Positions 1-8,299 of a stretch of DNA of 34,814 nucleotides are shown here, in pieces. The stretch lies in contig JAFDXP010000030.1 of assembly GCA_018267875.1 (NCBI GenBank), positions 1-34,814 on the forward strand, written 5' to 3'. Positions within the stretch are counted from its first letter, which is position 1. Each line of letters begins with the position of its first letter. The notes under the pieces were generated by a model. That model was given only the letters and a program-made list of their open reading frames with translations. It made no database searches and had not been told where the DNA came from. Position numbers and translations under genes: made by a program. Origin of the DNA: Bacteroidota bacterium. Lineage in GTDB: Bacteria > Bacteroidota > Bacteroidia > Chitinophagales > Chitinophagaceae.

Positions 1-212
1 CAATCCGTGCAGTATAGGGCTTTTGTTTCTTTTGCAACATCACCCTTGTAGCCACGCCTCTTATGAAGTTTCTGTTCGTAGGCTCGAATATTTGCCGCCT
101 GCTGCCTTCAGATTCCATCTCACGAGGGACACCCTTGCCCTTGGCTAACGATAAGTACTGCAACTCTCGTTCGGGACTTGCACCCTATAGATATAGAACA
201 TGCCTGACACAC
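1..212 (-). mobile_element. Group IIC intron, 5' end (partial, cut by window edge)
   Basis: Read on the minus strand, the sequence begins GTGTGTCAGGCATG at 212, matching the GUGYG 5' end of bacterial group II introns. It continues with the conserved domain I strings TATAGGGTG, AAGTCCCGAAC, AAGGGCAAGGGTGTCC, GTGAGATGGAATCTGAAGG and GGCGGCAAA. From memory these match the start of class C introns such as the Bacillus halodurans type. The base just before the intron is the last of a U-run behind a terminator hairpin (213-247), which is the known target of IIC introns. Only about 210 nt of ribozyme is inside the window. The catalytic domains and any LtrA-like maturase would lie to the left of base 1, so intactness cannot be judged. 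Confidence 0.85.
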
Positions 213-247
213 AAAAAAACCTCAGTTCTGATAGGAACAGAGGTTTT
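213..247 (-). terminator. Intrinsic terminator; insertion site of the group IIC intron
   Basis: The arms are CCTC-A-GTTC (220-228) and GAAC-A-GAGG (235-243), with one A.A mismatch and a 6-nt loop. They are extended by A7 at 213-219 facing T4 at 244-247. On the minus strand the hairpin is followed by seven T residues and then directly by the intron. It would end transcription of the unit at 345-1604, whose last stop codon is about 100 nt upstream. Confidence 0.75.
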
Positions 248-344
248 AGAATAAATTGAGTAATCACTTTCAATTCCGAATTGCTGAATTCAAGCTACAA
301 ATACAATCCTAAGGATCGGTTTTAGATAGTAGCAAAATTTTGGC

Positions 345-833
345 TTAATCCAACCATATCATAAAAATCAAACAAACAAGGGCTACAACGCCTCCTAAAA
401 TATAAGATAGCCGCTTGCTGTATGATTGTTTTCCGGTAAGTAAGAAGAAATTAAACGTTGCCAAATAGGAGCTGATTGAAATTGTTGCAATCAGAGTAAG
501 CAAACCCGATTCAATCATATTCTTCTGGTTTAACTCTGCTGTTAATGCGCCCCCTAAAAGCAAACTTTGTGTGAGGTAGAACGAGAATTGTAAACTTTCT
601 CTTCTGTACAATTCAATCCTTATATCTTCATGCTTTTCTTTACTATACGCAATGATAATAAGCCCCGCAAGGAAAATAAACTTACTTAATGCAAGGAAAG
701 ATTGAGGGCTAAGACCGAGCAAAGAGAAGCTTGAAATATGAAAGACAACAAGCAGTACAAGAAAAAAGACTGAAACTACTATACCAAAATATTTAAAACG
801 ATAATTGTACATAAAATAAAATCTGTTTGTCAT
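345..833 (-). CDS. Hypothetical four-helix membrane protein
   Basis: The protein has 162 aa and I do not recognise its family. It has about four hydrophobic segments: residues ~12-32, ~45-62, ~84-135 (probably two helices) and ~143-160. A charged stretch (KEKHEDIRIELYRRES) lies between the second and third. There is no signal peptidase motif, so it is probably an inner-membrane protein. Met8 is an alternative start. It lies 26 nt downstream of the frame-disrupted lipoprotein gene on the same strand, so the two are probably co-transcribed and end at the terminator at 213-247. No function can be assigned. Confidence 0.6.
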   Translation of the reverse strand: MTNRFYFMYNYRFKYFGIVVSVFFLVLLVVFHISSFSLLGLSPQSFLALSKFIFLAGLIIIAYSKEKHEDIRIELYRRESLQFSFYLTQSLLLGGALTAELNQKNMIESGLLTLIATISISSYLATFNFFLLTGKQSYSKRLSYILGGVVALVCLIFMIWLD

Positions 834-859
834 ATAAATTTAATTTACATTGTACAAAA

Positions 860-1604
860 TTAATCGGTAAAAGCTGAAGAACAAGCAGCGACAATAAATA
901 CCCCAAAAGGACCTGTTTCAAAAAATCCCATTGCTGCAATGGAGTCAATAGCTAATGCTTTCTGCCCATTACTTAGCCTTTTTGCTCGCGGAGTATTAGG
1001 ATTTTCATTACGCCATTTTTCCCAATAATTGTTCGAATAATTCATAACAGATTTAGCAACTGTCAAATATTGTATATCTAGCGTATTTAAGCCAGTAGTA
1101 GGTATGGAGTTCATTGCTTCTAACATTTTTTCATTTGTCAATGAAGCATCAAAAACTGGATAAAATGCATCATAGAGGGTTTGAGAAATTTTGCCTTCCG
1201 TAAGCAGATTCAAAAGTACCGAACGCCAATATGTTGTAGCTGCAAATCCCTGATCCTGAGCATGACTCAGCATATCTTGAAATTTAGCACTTACCATCAT
1301 TTTTCGAGCATCATCATCATTAATTGAGGCAAGGTCTTCATCAGAACCTCTCATATCCCTAACCATATTTAAAAGTATGGAATCTCCTTCATCAGAAATA
1401 GTGTCAGCCCAAAGGTTTTCAGTTGCTTCGAGTGCTAAATTATGATACATCCCCCAATCATTTTGATGAATTCTTAATTTGGGCTGTAACGTAATTTGGT
1501 GCATTAACAGGTTGATTATTTTGTGATTCTTTATTACAGCTTTGAAAGCTGAAGAAAGCACCCAAAAACATGAACAAAACACTAAATTTAATTACTTTTT
1601 TCAT
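860..1604 (-). pseudogene. Putative lipoprotein gene with a frame disruption
   Basis: The main open frame (860 up to 1582) codes for a mostly soluble, helix-rich protein rich in Asp, Asn and Met, with a hydrophobic C-terminus (GVFIVAACSSAFTD). Its apparent N-terminus (MFCSCFWVLSSAF) is unconvincing. In the neighbouring frame an ATG at 1604 starts a textbook lipoprotein signal: Met-Lys-Lys, a hydrophobic core, and FSFQSC with Cys23 followed by NKESQNN. That frame runs 48 codons to a TGA at 1460-1458, close to where the main frame becomes protein-like (NDWGMYHNLALEATEN). The two halves therefore look like one lipoprotein gene separated by a +1 (or -2) shift near 1460-1485. I do not recognise the family. 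The cause could be a mutation, an assembly error or, less likely, a +1 frameshift at the AAA-TGA site. Confidence 0.6.
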
Positions 1605-1690
1605 TACGCATCAATTTATTAATTAGCTTGTTCCCTACACTTTTCAACGGATTTTCGGTTTCCTCCTTCAACATTGTAAAAAATAATTGA

Positions 1691-1698
1691 GGGGGGGG
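1691..1698. repeat. G8 homopolymer in the upstream region of the lipoprotein gene
   Basis: Eight consecutive G residues sit in very AT-rich DNA about 87 nt upstream of the lipoprotein start at 1604 (C8 on the coding strand). The rest of 1605-1830 shows no gene and no -7 box that I can recognise. Confidence 0.6.
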
Positions 1699-1830
1699 AT
1701 TTTCCAAATGTTTTATGTTAATGTTTTATTAAAATAAAACACGACTAACGTAATTCTTCTGCGGGCTGATTTGCGCCATTTTTTTAAAAATTCCCAATAG
1801 CATCAGTTGGCTATGCGCAAAAGCTACTCG

Positions 1831-2085
1831 TCAACCTTGCACTAATAGTAAAAACATTGAAAATTTGTATAGTAACATTGCAACAAAAGGCAAAATGAGA
1901 GCAAAATATATCATTCCTAATACCGCATTCGGATTTAAGAAGATTTTTGGATAAGACGCCAGCAAGCCATTGCTTATTGACTTTCTAAATGCTCTTTTGC
2001 CCGAACAAAACAAAAGTACCTCTTCACTAGTAACATGAATTTCAATTATTGCTTTTGCAGAAAATGGAAATTTATACTGAATTTT
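1831..2085 (-). CDS. Doubtful small ORF with a hydrophobic C-terminus
   Basis: The frame is open from about 2085 to the stop at 1831, with no ATG near its beginning. The only obvious start is a TTG at 2013, giving 60 aa. The C-terminal 30 residues (MIYFALILPFVAMLLYKFSM) would form one membrane helix after a basic stretch (GKRAFRKS). The absence of an ATG and of a promoter box suggests either a gene remnant or chance. It is listed so that the gap 1605-2130 is accounted for. Confidence 0.2.
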   Translation of the reverse strand, partial: KIQYKFPFSAKAIIEIHVTSEEVLLFCSGKRAFRKSISNGLLASYPKIFLNPNAVLGMIYFALILPFVAMLLYKFSMFLLLVQG

Positions 2086-2130
2086 TTAAAGATACTATTT
2101 CACGATCAAGTCAAATTCTATCCACAGCAC

Positions 2131-2164
2131 AAAAAAACGAACCACGTTTGTGATTCGTTTTTTT
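2131..2164 (-). terminator. Intrinsic terminator behind the aldehyde dehydrogenase gene
   Basis: AAAAAAACGAA (2131-2141) pairs with TTCGTTTTTTT (2154-2164) around a 12-nt loop. The flanking A and T runs make it work on both strands. It lies 26 nt past the stop of the aldehyde dehydrogenase gene. Confidence 0.75.
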
Positions 2165-2189
2165 CTATTGGATAGCCCAATGTTTGTTT

Positions 2190-3722
2190 TTATACATTGA
2201 ATTTAATGCCCTGAGCCAAAGGTAATTGGTCGCTCCAATTAATTGTGTTTGTTTGACGACGCATGTATGCTTTCCAACTGTCTGAGCCACTTTCGCGCCC
2301 GCCACCAGTTTCTTTTTCTCCGCCGAAAGCCCCGCCTATTTCAGCACCACTGGTGCCAATATTAACGTTTGCTATGCCGCAATCACTTCCCATGTGCGAC
2401 AAGAATGTTTCTGCTTCTCGCATATTGAGTGTCATGATGGATGAAGACAAACCTTGAGGAACATTGTTTTGAATTGTAATTGCTTCTTCTAATTTTTTAT
2501 ACTTCATTAAATAAAGAATCGGAGCAAATGTTTCATGCTTTACAATATTCATATCCGGCGTAACCTCATAAACACATGGCTTCACATAACAACGGCTTTC
2601 AAAACCTTCGCCTTCAAGTACACCGCCTGCTACTATTGCCTTTCCGCCTTCTTTCTTTATTTCTGCCAAAGCATTCATGTAACTTTCTACAGCGGCAGTA
2701 TCAATCAATGGACCCACATGATTATTTTCATCTAAGGGGTTTCCAATATTGAGTTGTTTATATGCTGCCACTAATTTTTTCTTGAAAGCATCATAAACAT
2801 CTTCGTGAATAATAAGTCGGCGTGTAGTTGTGCATCGCTGACCTGCAGTGCCAACAGCACCAAAAACTGCTGCACGCATGGCAATATTCAGATCGGCATG
2901 TTGAGAGATAATAATTGCATTATTACCGCCTAATTCCAACAACGGACGACCTAAACGTGCACCAACAGCAGCACCAACGGCTTTACCCATTCGGGTAGAA
3001 CCTGTTGCTGAAACTAAAGGAACACGAACATCGTTGCTCATCCATTCGCCTGTATCACGTCCGCCAATCACCAATCCATTAATTCCTTCAGGTACGTCAT
3101 TGGCTTTTAAAACATCTGCAACTATTTTTTGACAAGCAACAGCAGTAATAGGTGTTTTCTCACTAGGCTTCCAAACACAAGTATTGCCACAAACCCAAGC
3201 AATAAAACTATTCCAACTCCAAACTGCTACCGGAAAATTAAAGGCACTTATGATTCCTACTACGCCAAGCGGATGCCATTGTTCATACATGCGGTGCATG
3301 GGTCGTTCGCTGTGCATGGTAAGCCCATATAATTGACGAGAAAGCCCAACAGCAAAATCTGCGATGTCTATCATTTCTTGCACTTCGCCCAATCCTTCTT
3401 GTAAACTTTTCCCCATTTCATAAGAAACTAACCTTCCTAATGGGTCTTTATATTTTCGCAAAGCTTCACCAATTTGACGAACTATCTCTCCTCGCTTTGG
3501 TGCCGGATACATTTTCCACTCTTCAAATGCGGTCTGAGCTTGCTTTACCACTGCATCATAATTCTTTTTGTCGCAACCCATTACTGAAGCAATTAGTTTG
3601 CCATCAACAGGAGAAAAAGAATCAATTTTTTCGCCACCACCTTTCAACCATTTGGTTCCGGTAGCTACTCCTTCATTCATCTTATCAATGCCAAGCGTAC
3701 TCAGCACTTTTTTCATATTCAT
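2190..3722 (-). CDS. Aldehyde dehydrogenase, ALDH7 (antiquitin) type
   Basis: This is an NAD(P)-dependent aldehyde oxidation enzyme of about 510 aa, the usual length of the ALDH7 family. Counting from the ATG at 3722, the visible motifs are the nucleotide-binding region FNFPVAVW (161-168) with WKPSEKTP (Lys185), the general base Glu263 in LELGGNN and the catalytic Cys297 in GTAGQRCTTT. Bacterial ALDH7 members are often alpha-aminoadipate-semialdehyde/piperideine-6-carboxylate dehydrogenases of lysine catabolism (amaB/pcd). That substrate is inferred and there is no lysine-pathway neighbour. A longer reading frame reaches a TTG at 3749, but that TTG lies inside a TAATTTTG promoter box, so the ATG at 3722 (or 3716) is preferred. 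The gene is transcribed alone, divergent from lepA. Confidence 0.9.
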   Translation of the reverse strand: MNMKKVLSTLGIDKMNEGVATGTKWLKGGGEKIDSFSPVDGKLIASVMGCDKKNYDAVVKQAQTAFEEWKMYPAPKRGEIVRQIGEALRKYKDPLGRLVSYEMGKSLQEGLGEVQEMIDIADFAVGLSRQLYGLTMHSERPMHRMYEQWHPLGVVGIISAFNFPVAVWSWNSFIAWVCGNTCVWKPSEKTPITAVACQKIVADVLKANDVPEGINGLVIGGRDTGEWMSNDVRVPLVSATGSTRMGKAVGAAVGARLGRPLLELGGNNAIIISQHADLNIAMRAAVFGAVGTAGQRCTTTRRLIIHEDVYDAFKKKLVAAYKQLNIGNPLDENNHVGPLIDTAAVESYMNALAEIKKEGGKAIVAGGVLEGEGFESRCYVKPCVYEVTPDMNIVKHETFAPILYLMKYKKLEEAITIQNNVPQGLSSSIMTLNMREAETFLSHMGSDCGIANVNIGTSGAEIGGAFGGEKETGGGRESGSDSWKAYMRRQTNTINWSDQLPLAQGIKFNV

Positions 3723-3744
3723 ATTGATAAATCTTTTTTCGGCC

Positions 3745-3754
3745 TGCAAAATTA
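3745..3754 (-). promoter_or_regulatory. Bacteroidota -7 box for the aldehyde dehydrogenase gene
   Basis: TAATTTTGCA on the minus strand fits TAnnTTTG. It ends about 24 nt before the ATG at 3722. I see no clear -33 TTTG at the right distance. Confidence 0.5.
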
Positions 3755-3872
3755 CATTAAATACATGATCTTAGTTTGTATTGTGCTGTTCATTTACTAT
3801 TTTTTATCTGAATTAATAGCTTACAAAAACAGCTCTGTTTGAATTCATCTTCTACATTCAGATATATCCACC

Positions 3873-3880
3873 TAACTTTG
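3873..3880 (+). promoter_or_regulatory. -7 box for lepA
   Basis: TAACTTTG matches TAnnTTTG exactly and ends 18 nt before the lepA ATG at 3899. It lies downstream of the TTG at 3839, so the longer reading frame cannot be the translated form from this promoter. Confidence 0.55.
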
Positions 3881-3898
3881 CCGCTCTTTTTTAAAAAC

Positions 3899-5695
3899 AT
3901 GCAGCATCTTAGAAACTTTTGTATCATAGCCCATATTGACCACGGGAAAAGCACTTTGGCAGATCGTTTATTGGAATTTACTAAAACGATTTCTGACAGA
4001 GAAATGCAAGCACAAGTATTGGACGATATGGATTTGGAACGTGAAAAAGGAATTACTATTAAGAGTCACGCCATCCAAATGGGCTATGAATTTAAAGGAG
4101 AGAACTATACTTTAAATTTAATTGATACTCCCGGACACGTTGATTTTTCGTATGAAGTTAGTCGTGCACTTGCAGCTTGTGAAGGAGCACTATTGTTAGT
4201 AGATGCCAGTCAAGGTATTCAAGCACAGACCATATCGAACCTATACCTTGCCTTAGACAACAATCTTGAGATAATTCCCGTTATCAACAAGATAGATATG
4301 GAAGGAGCTATGATTCCCGAAGTTACTGATCAAATTGTTGATCTGATAGGTTGCGACCCTAAAGATATTGTATTGGCATCGGGCAAATCAGGAATTGGGA
4401 TTGAAGAAATCATGGCTGCAATTATAGATCGTATTCCTGCTCCAAAAGGCAATCCAGATGCACCTTTGCAAGCTTTGATTTTTGATAGTGTATTTAATTC
4501 ATTTCGTGGCATCATCGCTTATTATCGTGTTTTTAACGGATCTTTAAAAAAACACGATCGAGTAAAGTTTTTTCATACTGATAATTACTACAATGCTGAT
4601 GAAGTAGGCATTTTAAAGATGGGGCTTTTGCCTAAAAAGGAAGTAAAAACAGGCGATGTTGGATATATCATAACCGGAATAAAAGATGCCAAAGAAGTGA
4701 AAGTGGGTGACACCATCACGCTTGTAAACAATCCAAGTCCTGAGCCGATACATGGGTTTGAAGAAGTAAAACCGATGGTATTTGCCGGTATTTTCCCAGT
4801 GGTAACGGACGACTTTGAAGAATTGCGTGAGTGCATGGAAAAGTTGCAATTAAACGATGCCTCATTGACTTTTGAACCAGAAACTTCACAAGCACTTGGG
4901 TTTGGCTTCCGTTGTGGATTTTTAGGTATGTTGCACATGGAAATTATTCAGGAGCGATTAGAAAGAGAATTTAATCAGACTGTAATTACCACTGTTCCTA
5001 ACGTTAGCTTTAAAGCTTATCTTACTTCAGACAAGAATAAGGCTGTCATAGTAAACAACCCCACTGAATTACCCGATCCAAGCCGAACAGAACGAGTAGA
5101 AGAGCCATTTATTAGAGCGCAAATCATTACGCTGCCCGATTATATTGGCAATATTATGAGCCTTTGTTTAGGGAAACGAGGATTGCTCATCAATCAACAT
5201 TATCTTACACCGACTCGTGTAGAATTAATTTTTGAAATGCCACTTGCTGAAATCGTTTTTGATTTCTATGATAAGCTTAAAAGTTGTACACGAGGTTATG
5301 CTTCTTTTGACTATCACCCACTTGACTATCGAGAAAGCGATATCGTGAAGATGGATATCTTATTAAACAGTGAAAAAGTAGATGCCCTCAGTGCCTTAAT
5401 ACATAGGAGCCGTGCTCAAGATTTTGGACGAAAACTATGTGCTAAACTAAAAGACTTGCTCCCGCGCCAACAATTTTTAATAGCTATTCAAGCAGCCATA
5501 GGTGCAAAAATTGTTTCAAGAGAAAACATTTCAGCTATGCGAAAAGATGTAACTGCTAAATGTTACGGCGGTGATATCAGCCGGAAAAGAAAATTACTTG
5601 AAAAGCAAAAAGAAGGAAAGAAAAGAATGCGTCAAATTGGAAATGTAGAAATTCCACAAGAAGCATTTTTAGCCGTCTTAAAATTAGATGAATAA
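3899..5695 (+). CDS. lepA: Elongation factor 4 (LepA), ribosome back-translocating GTPase
   Basis: LepA binds ribosomes and, with GTP, remobilises stalled or mis-translocated complexes; it acts in the cytosol. The product from the ATG at 3899 is 598 aa, the family length, and begins [19 protein letters not shown] as LepA proteins do. All five G motifs are visible: AHIDHGKS (11-18), the switch I region EREKGIT, DTPGH, NKID and SGKSG. They are followed by the EF-G-like domains and the LepA-specific C-terminus, with the basic stretch [17 protein letters not shown] and the end [16 protein letters not shown]. The frame extends upstream to a TTG at 3839, but the promoter box at 3873-3880 and family alignment argue for 3899. 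It is a single gene, divergent from the aldehyde dehydrogenase. Confidence 0.97.
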   Translation: MQHLRNFCIIAHIDHGKSTLADRLLEFTKTISDREMQAQVLDDMDLEREKGITIKSHAIQMGYEFKGENYTLNLIDTPGHVDFSYEVSRALAACEGALLLVDASQGIQAQTISNLYLALDNNLEIIPVINKIDMEGAMIPEVTDQIVDLIGCDPKDIVLASGKSGIGIEEIMAAIIDRIPAPKGNPDAPLQALIFDSVFNSFRGIIAYYRVFNGSLKKHDRVKFFHTDNYYNADEVGILKMGLLPKKEVKTGDVGYIITGIKDAKEVKVGDTITLVNNPSPEPIHGFEEVKPMVFAGIFPVVTDDFEELRECMEKLQLNDASLTFEPETSQALGFGFRCGFLGMLHMEIIQERLEREFNQTVITTVPNVSFKAYLTSDKNKAVIVNNPTELPDPSRTERVEEPFIRAQIITLPDYIGNIMSLCLGKRGLLINQHYLTPTRVELIFEMPLAEIVFDFYDKLKSCTRGYASFDYHPLDYRESDIVKMDILLNSEKVDALSALIHRSRAQDFGRKLCAKLKDLLPRQQFLIAIQAAIGAKIVSRENISAMRKDVTAKCYGGDISRKRKLLEKQKEGKKRMRQIGNVEIPQEAFLAVLKLDE

Positions 5696-5797
5696 AGCAT
5701 TATTTTAGATGTGCTTATTAACAGCACCCTAAGTGTGGAAAAAATCCATTAAAATGTTTAAAACTTTTTTCTTTTTTATCATGTTTTTCGTAACTTA

Positions 5798-5814
5798 CCG
5801 AAAATTTTTCGGTT
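5798..5814. repeat. Inverted repeat abutting the start of the 35-aa ORF
   Basis: ACCGAAAA and TTTTCGGT flank a single T. The right arm ends on the base before the ATG at 5815. It could be an operator or a short RNA hairpin masking the start codon. Confidence 0.4.
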
Positions 5815-5922
5815 ATGACGGATTTGCATTATGCTATTATCGCCGTGGTTCCCGTGTTAATTCTGGTTGGTGTAATAGCTTATTATTTTAGACAATGGCA
5901 ACGTAGTCGAGGGCGTGGTTAA
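5815..5922 (+). CDS. Possible 35-aa single-pass membrane peptide
   Basis: The ATG-started frame codes for MTDLHYAIIAVVP... and ends in ...YYFRQWQRSRGRG. It has one membrane helix (residues ~7-25) followed by a strongly basic tail, so an N-out/C-in topology is likely by the positive-inside rule. A near-perfect 17-nt inverted repeat (ACCGAAAA-T-TTTTCGGT, 5798-5814) ends right at the ATG, and a 10-bp hairpin (5924-5956) begins directly after the stop. This tidy framing makes a real gene plausible, but there is no homologue I recognise and no promoter box fitting TAnnTTTG. The rest of 5696-6014 shows no other gene. Confidence 0.4.
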   Translation: MTDLHYAIIAVVPVLILVGVIAYYFRQWQRSRGRG

Positions 5923-5923
5923 C

Positions 5924-5956
5924 GCTTGATGGGCTTTACACTCCACCCCATCAAGC
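5924..5956. terminator. Strong hairpin between convergent genes
   Basis: GCTTGATGGG (5924-5933) pairs perfectly with CCCATCAAGC (5947-5956) over a 13-nt loop. It is not followed by a strong T-run on either strand, so it may be a weak or factor-assisted terminator for the plus-strand genes and the convergent gene ending at 6015. Confidence 0.5.
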
Positions 5957-6014
5957 CCATCCTTTAGTTGAACGAACAGCTTGTCATCTATGGGTGATAA
6001 ATATTTTATTGTGT

Positions 6015-6440
6015 TTAGGGTTTTGTTGTGATGACTAAACCAACTTGGTTATTCAACCCATATTTGTCTGTTATCCAAAAAGTGTATCGTTCAGTGCCGG
6101 CAATAGAACGAGTGGCAACTGGAAAATCAAGGGTGGTTGCATCACCCATACTGCCGGTAAGATTCACTGATAGGATTACACTATCTGAGCCACCATCATA
6201 GCTTCTCTTGAGCTGTAATAAAGTTAGTGGATCATTAGCCGAACCTTTTGTTGCATTAACCCCCAATGTAATTAAGGTTCCTTTTGAAACAGTTGTATCA
6301 TGATTAGTATAAACACCTCCGGATTTCCAAATTATAGAAGGTAACTGACCCATATTAGGATCATCTTTTTTACAAGAAATTAGCGATAGACTTGATGCAA
6401 AAATTACCATTCCTAAAAGAGGCTTGATACCCAAATACAT
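6015..6440 (-). CDS. Hypothetical small lipoprotein
   Basis: The protein has 141 aa, with a signal peptide and lipobox SLISC (Cys23) followed by KKDDPNMG, typical of Bacteroidota lipoproteins that are exported to the outer membrane. The mature part is about 118 aa, rich in Thr, Ser and Gly and probably beta-structured (TLITLGVNATKG, RYTFWITDKYGLNNQVGLVI), resembling an immunoglobulin-like fold. I do not recognise the family. Met11 is an alternative start but would shorten the signal. The -7 box TACCTTTG at 6466-6473 supports the ATG at 6440. It is a single gene, divergent from lysS. Confidence 0.7.
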   Translation of the reverse strand: MYLGIKPLLGMVIFASSLSLISCKKDDPNMGQLPSIIWKSGGVYTNHDTTVSKGTLITLGVNATKGSANDPLTLLQLKRSYDGGSDSVILSVNLTGSMGDATTLDFPVATRSIAGTERYTFWITDKYGLNNQVGLVITTKP

Positions 6441-6465
6441 AGCTTCAATTTTTCAGAATCAGCTA

Positions 6466-6473
6466 CAAAGGTA
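6466..6473 (-). promoter_or_regulatory. -7 box for the lipoprotein gene
   Basis: TACCTTTG on the minus strand fits TAnnTTTG, 25 nt before the ATG at 6440. Confidence 0.5.
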
Positions 6474-6547
6474 GAACTGGTAAGCTAATTGAAATTGAAA
6501 TTTCAAGAGTTTTAACACTTTCATCGAATCATTTCATCGCCCCTTGT

Positions 6548-6555
6548 TATTTTTG
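6548..6555 (+). promoter_or_regulatory. -7 box for lysS
   Basis: TATTTTTG fits TAnnTTTG and ends about 30 nt before the lysS ATG at 6586. Confidence 0.5.
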
Positions 6556-6585
6556 CGATCTTGGAAAAAAATTTCCTTGAAGAAC

Positions 6586-8118
6586 ATGGTACATCATACA
6601 TTAAGCGAACAAGAATTGATCAGACGAGAAAAACTTTCTGAACTTGGCGCACTAAACATTAATCCATACCCTGCCCCACTTTTTGACATTTCACATACAG
6701 CCATTCAAATAAAGGAAAATTATTCAGAAGCAACAGCAGATGAATTTAAGGCTGTTTCTTTGGCAGGACGTGTAATGAGTGTGCGTGATATGGGAAAGGC
6801 AAATTTTGCGGTACTTCAGGATAGCACCGGACGAATTCAAATCTACATTAAGCGCGATGATATTTGCCCGGATGAAGACAAAACATTGTACAACACAGTT
6901 TGGAAAAAGCTTATTGACATTGGCGATATAGTAGGTGTAAAAGGTTATGTTTTCACTACAAAAACAGGCGAAACCTCAATCCATGTTGCTTCTTTCACCC
7001 TTCTTTCTAAAGCCTTGCGCCCTTTGCCTGTAGTAAAAGAAAAAGATGGTGAAGTGTTTGATGCAGTAAGCGACATAGAGTTTAAATACAGACAACGATA
7101 TGCCGATCTTATAGTAAATCCTACTGTCCGTGACACCTTTGTGAAACTGACGAAAATGAAAAATGCGATTCGCAATTTTTTAAATGAACGTGGTGCATTG
7201 GAAGTTGACACGCCGGTGCTTCAAAGCATACCTGGAGGTGCCATAGCCCGTCCATTTGTTACTCATCACAATGCGCTTGACATTCCTCTATATTTAAGAA
7301 TTGCCAACGAACTTTATCTGAAACGCTTGATAGTAGGCGGTTTCGATTGGGTTTATGAATTTAGTAGAAATTTCCGAAATGAGGGAATGGATCGTACACA
7401 CAACCCGGAATTCACTATCTTAGAGTTCTATACAGCCTATAAGGATTACCTCTGGATGATGGAAATAACAGAGCAGATGTTAGAACAAACAGCTGTTGCT
7501 ACTAATGGTAATCCAACTGTAACAGTTGATGGAAAAGAAATCAGCTTTAAAGCACCATTTAAACGAGTTACCATTTTTGACGCTATCCATGAACACACAG
7601 GAGTTGATATTTCCGGAATGGAAGAACAGGCATTGCGCGAAGTTTGTAAAAATTTAGGTATTGCGACGGATAATAGCATGGGCAAAGGCAAATTAATTGA
7701 CGAGATTTTTGGTGAGAAATGTGAGCGTCATTATATCCAACCAACTTTCATCACTGATTACCCTATTGAAATGAGCCCACTAACTAAAAAGCATCGCCAA
7801 AAAGAAGGATTAGTAGAGCGTTTTGAACTCATGATTAACGGTAAAGAAATTGCCAATGCATATAGCGAGTTAAATGATCCTATTGATCAGCGTGAAAGAT
7901 TTGAAGAGCAAGTAAAATTGATGGAGCGCGGCGATGAAGAAGCCATGTATATTGACTATGATTTCTTACGCGCACTTGAATATGGAATGCCACCCACAGC
8001 AGGAATAGGCATTGGCATTGAACGATTAGGTATGTTATTAACCGGACAAGTTTCTATTCAGGATGTACTATTATTTCCACAAATGCGACCGGAACGTACA
8101 GAACATGCACACGAGTAA
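6586..8118 (+). CDS. lysS: Lysyl-tRNA synthetase, class II
   Basis: The enzyme attaches lysine to tRNA-Lys in the cytosol. The product is 510 aa from the ATG at 6586 ([17 protein letters not shown]), in the range of class II LysS. The N-terminal OB-fold anticodon-binding domain (residues ~50-170, with [13 protein letters not shown]) precedes the catalytic core. Motif 2 is [15 protein letters not shown], and motif 3 near the C-terminus is [15 protein letters not shown]. The frame is open further upstream to a TTG at 6544, but the promoter box at 6548-6555 lies inside that extension, so 6586 is chosen. It is a single gene with its own terminator at 8166-8211. Confidence 0.97.
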   Translation: MVHHTLSEQELIRREKLSELGALNINPYPAPLFDISHTAIQIKENYSEATADEFKAVSLAGRVMSVRDMGKANFAVLQDSTGRIQIYIKRDDICPDEDKTLYNTVWKKLIDIGDIVGVKGYVFTTKTGETSIHVASFTLLSKALRPLPVVKEKDGEVFDAVSDIEFKYRQRYADLIVNPTVRDTFVKLTKMKNAIRNFLNERGALEVDTPVLQSIPGGAIARPFVTHHNALDIPLYLRIANELYLKRLIVGGFDWVYEFSRNFRNEGMDRTHNPEFTILEFYTAYKDYLWMMEITEQMLEQTAVATNGNPTVTVDGKEISFKAPFKRVTIFDAIHEHTGVDISGMEEQALREVCKNLGIATDNSMGKGKLIDEIFGEKCERHYIQPTFITDYPIEMSPLTKKHRQKEGLVERFELMINGKEIANAYSELNDPIDQRERFEEQVKLMERGDEEAMYIDYDFLRALEYGMPPTAGIGIGIERLGMLLTGQVSIQDVLLFPQMRPERTEHAHE

Positions 8119-8165
8119 TAGTCGAAACTATGGTTCAATTCTCTTTATTAGTTTAGAAATAAAGA

Positions 8166-8211
8166 AAAGCGATGCAATCTCTTTGTTTTAAGATGCATCG
8201 CTTTGTTTTTT
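8166..8211 (+). terminator. Terminator of lysS
   Basis: AAAGCGATGCA (8166-8176) pairs with TGCATCGCTTT (8194-8204), followed by GTTTTTT. Loop of 17 nt. Confidence 0.8.
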
Positions 8212-8299
8212 GAACTACTGGAAAATAACTATTGCTATTCATTACAATCCAGCCAATTAGTTTGACAATCAGTTATTATCACTTTGGTAATAAACACTA

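Noticed and set aside
63-254. A 63-codon open frame on the plus strand at the left edge
   Set aside because: It lies antisense over the group IIC intron RNA and the terminator; its content is the complement of conserved ribozyme strings.
1455-1490. Programmed +1 frameshift (RF2-like) joining the lipoprotein halves
   Set aside because: There is an AAA-TGA site but no upstream Shine-Dalgarno-like stimulator, and Bacteroidota rarely use one. A mutation or assembly error is simpler; kept only as an alternative.
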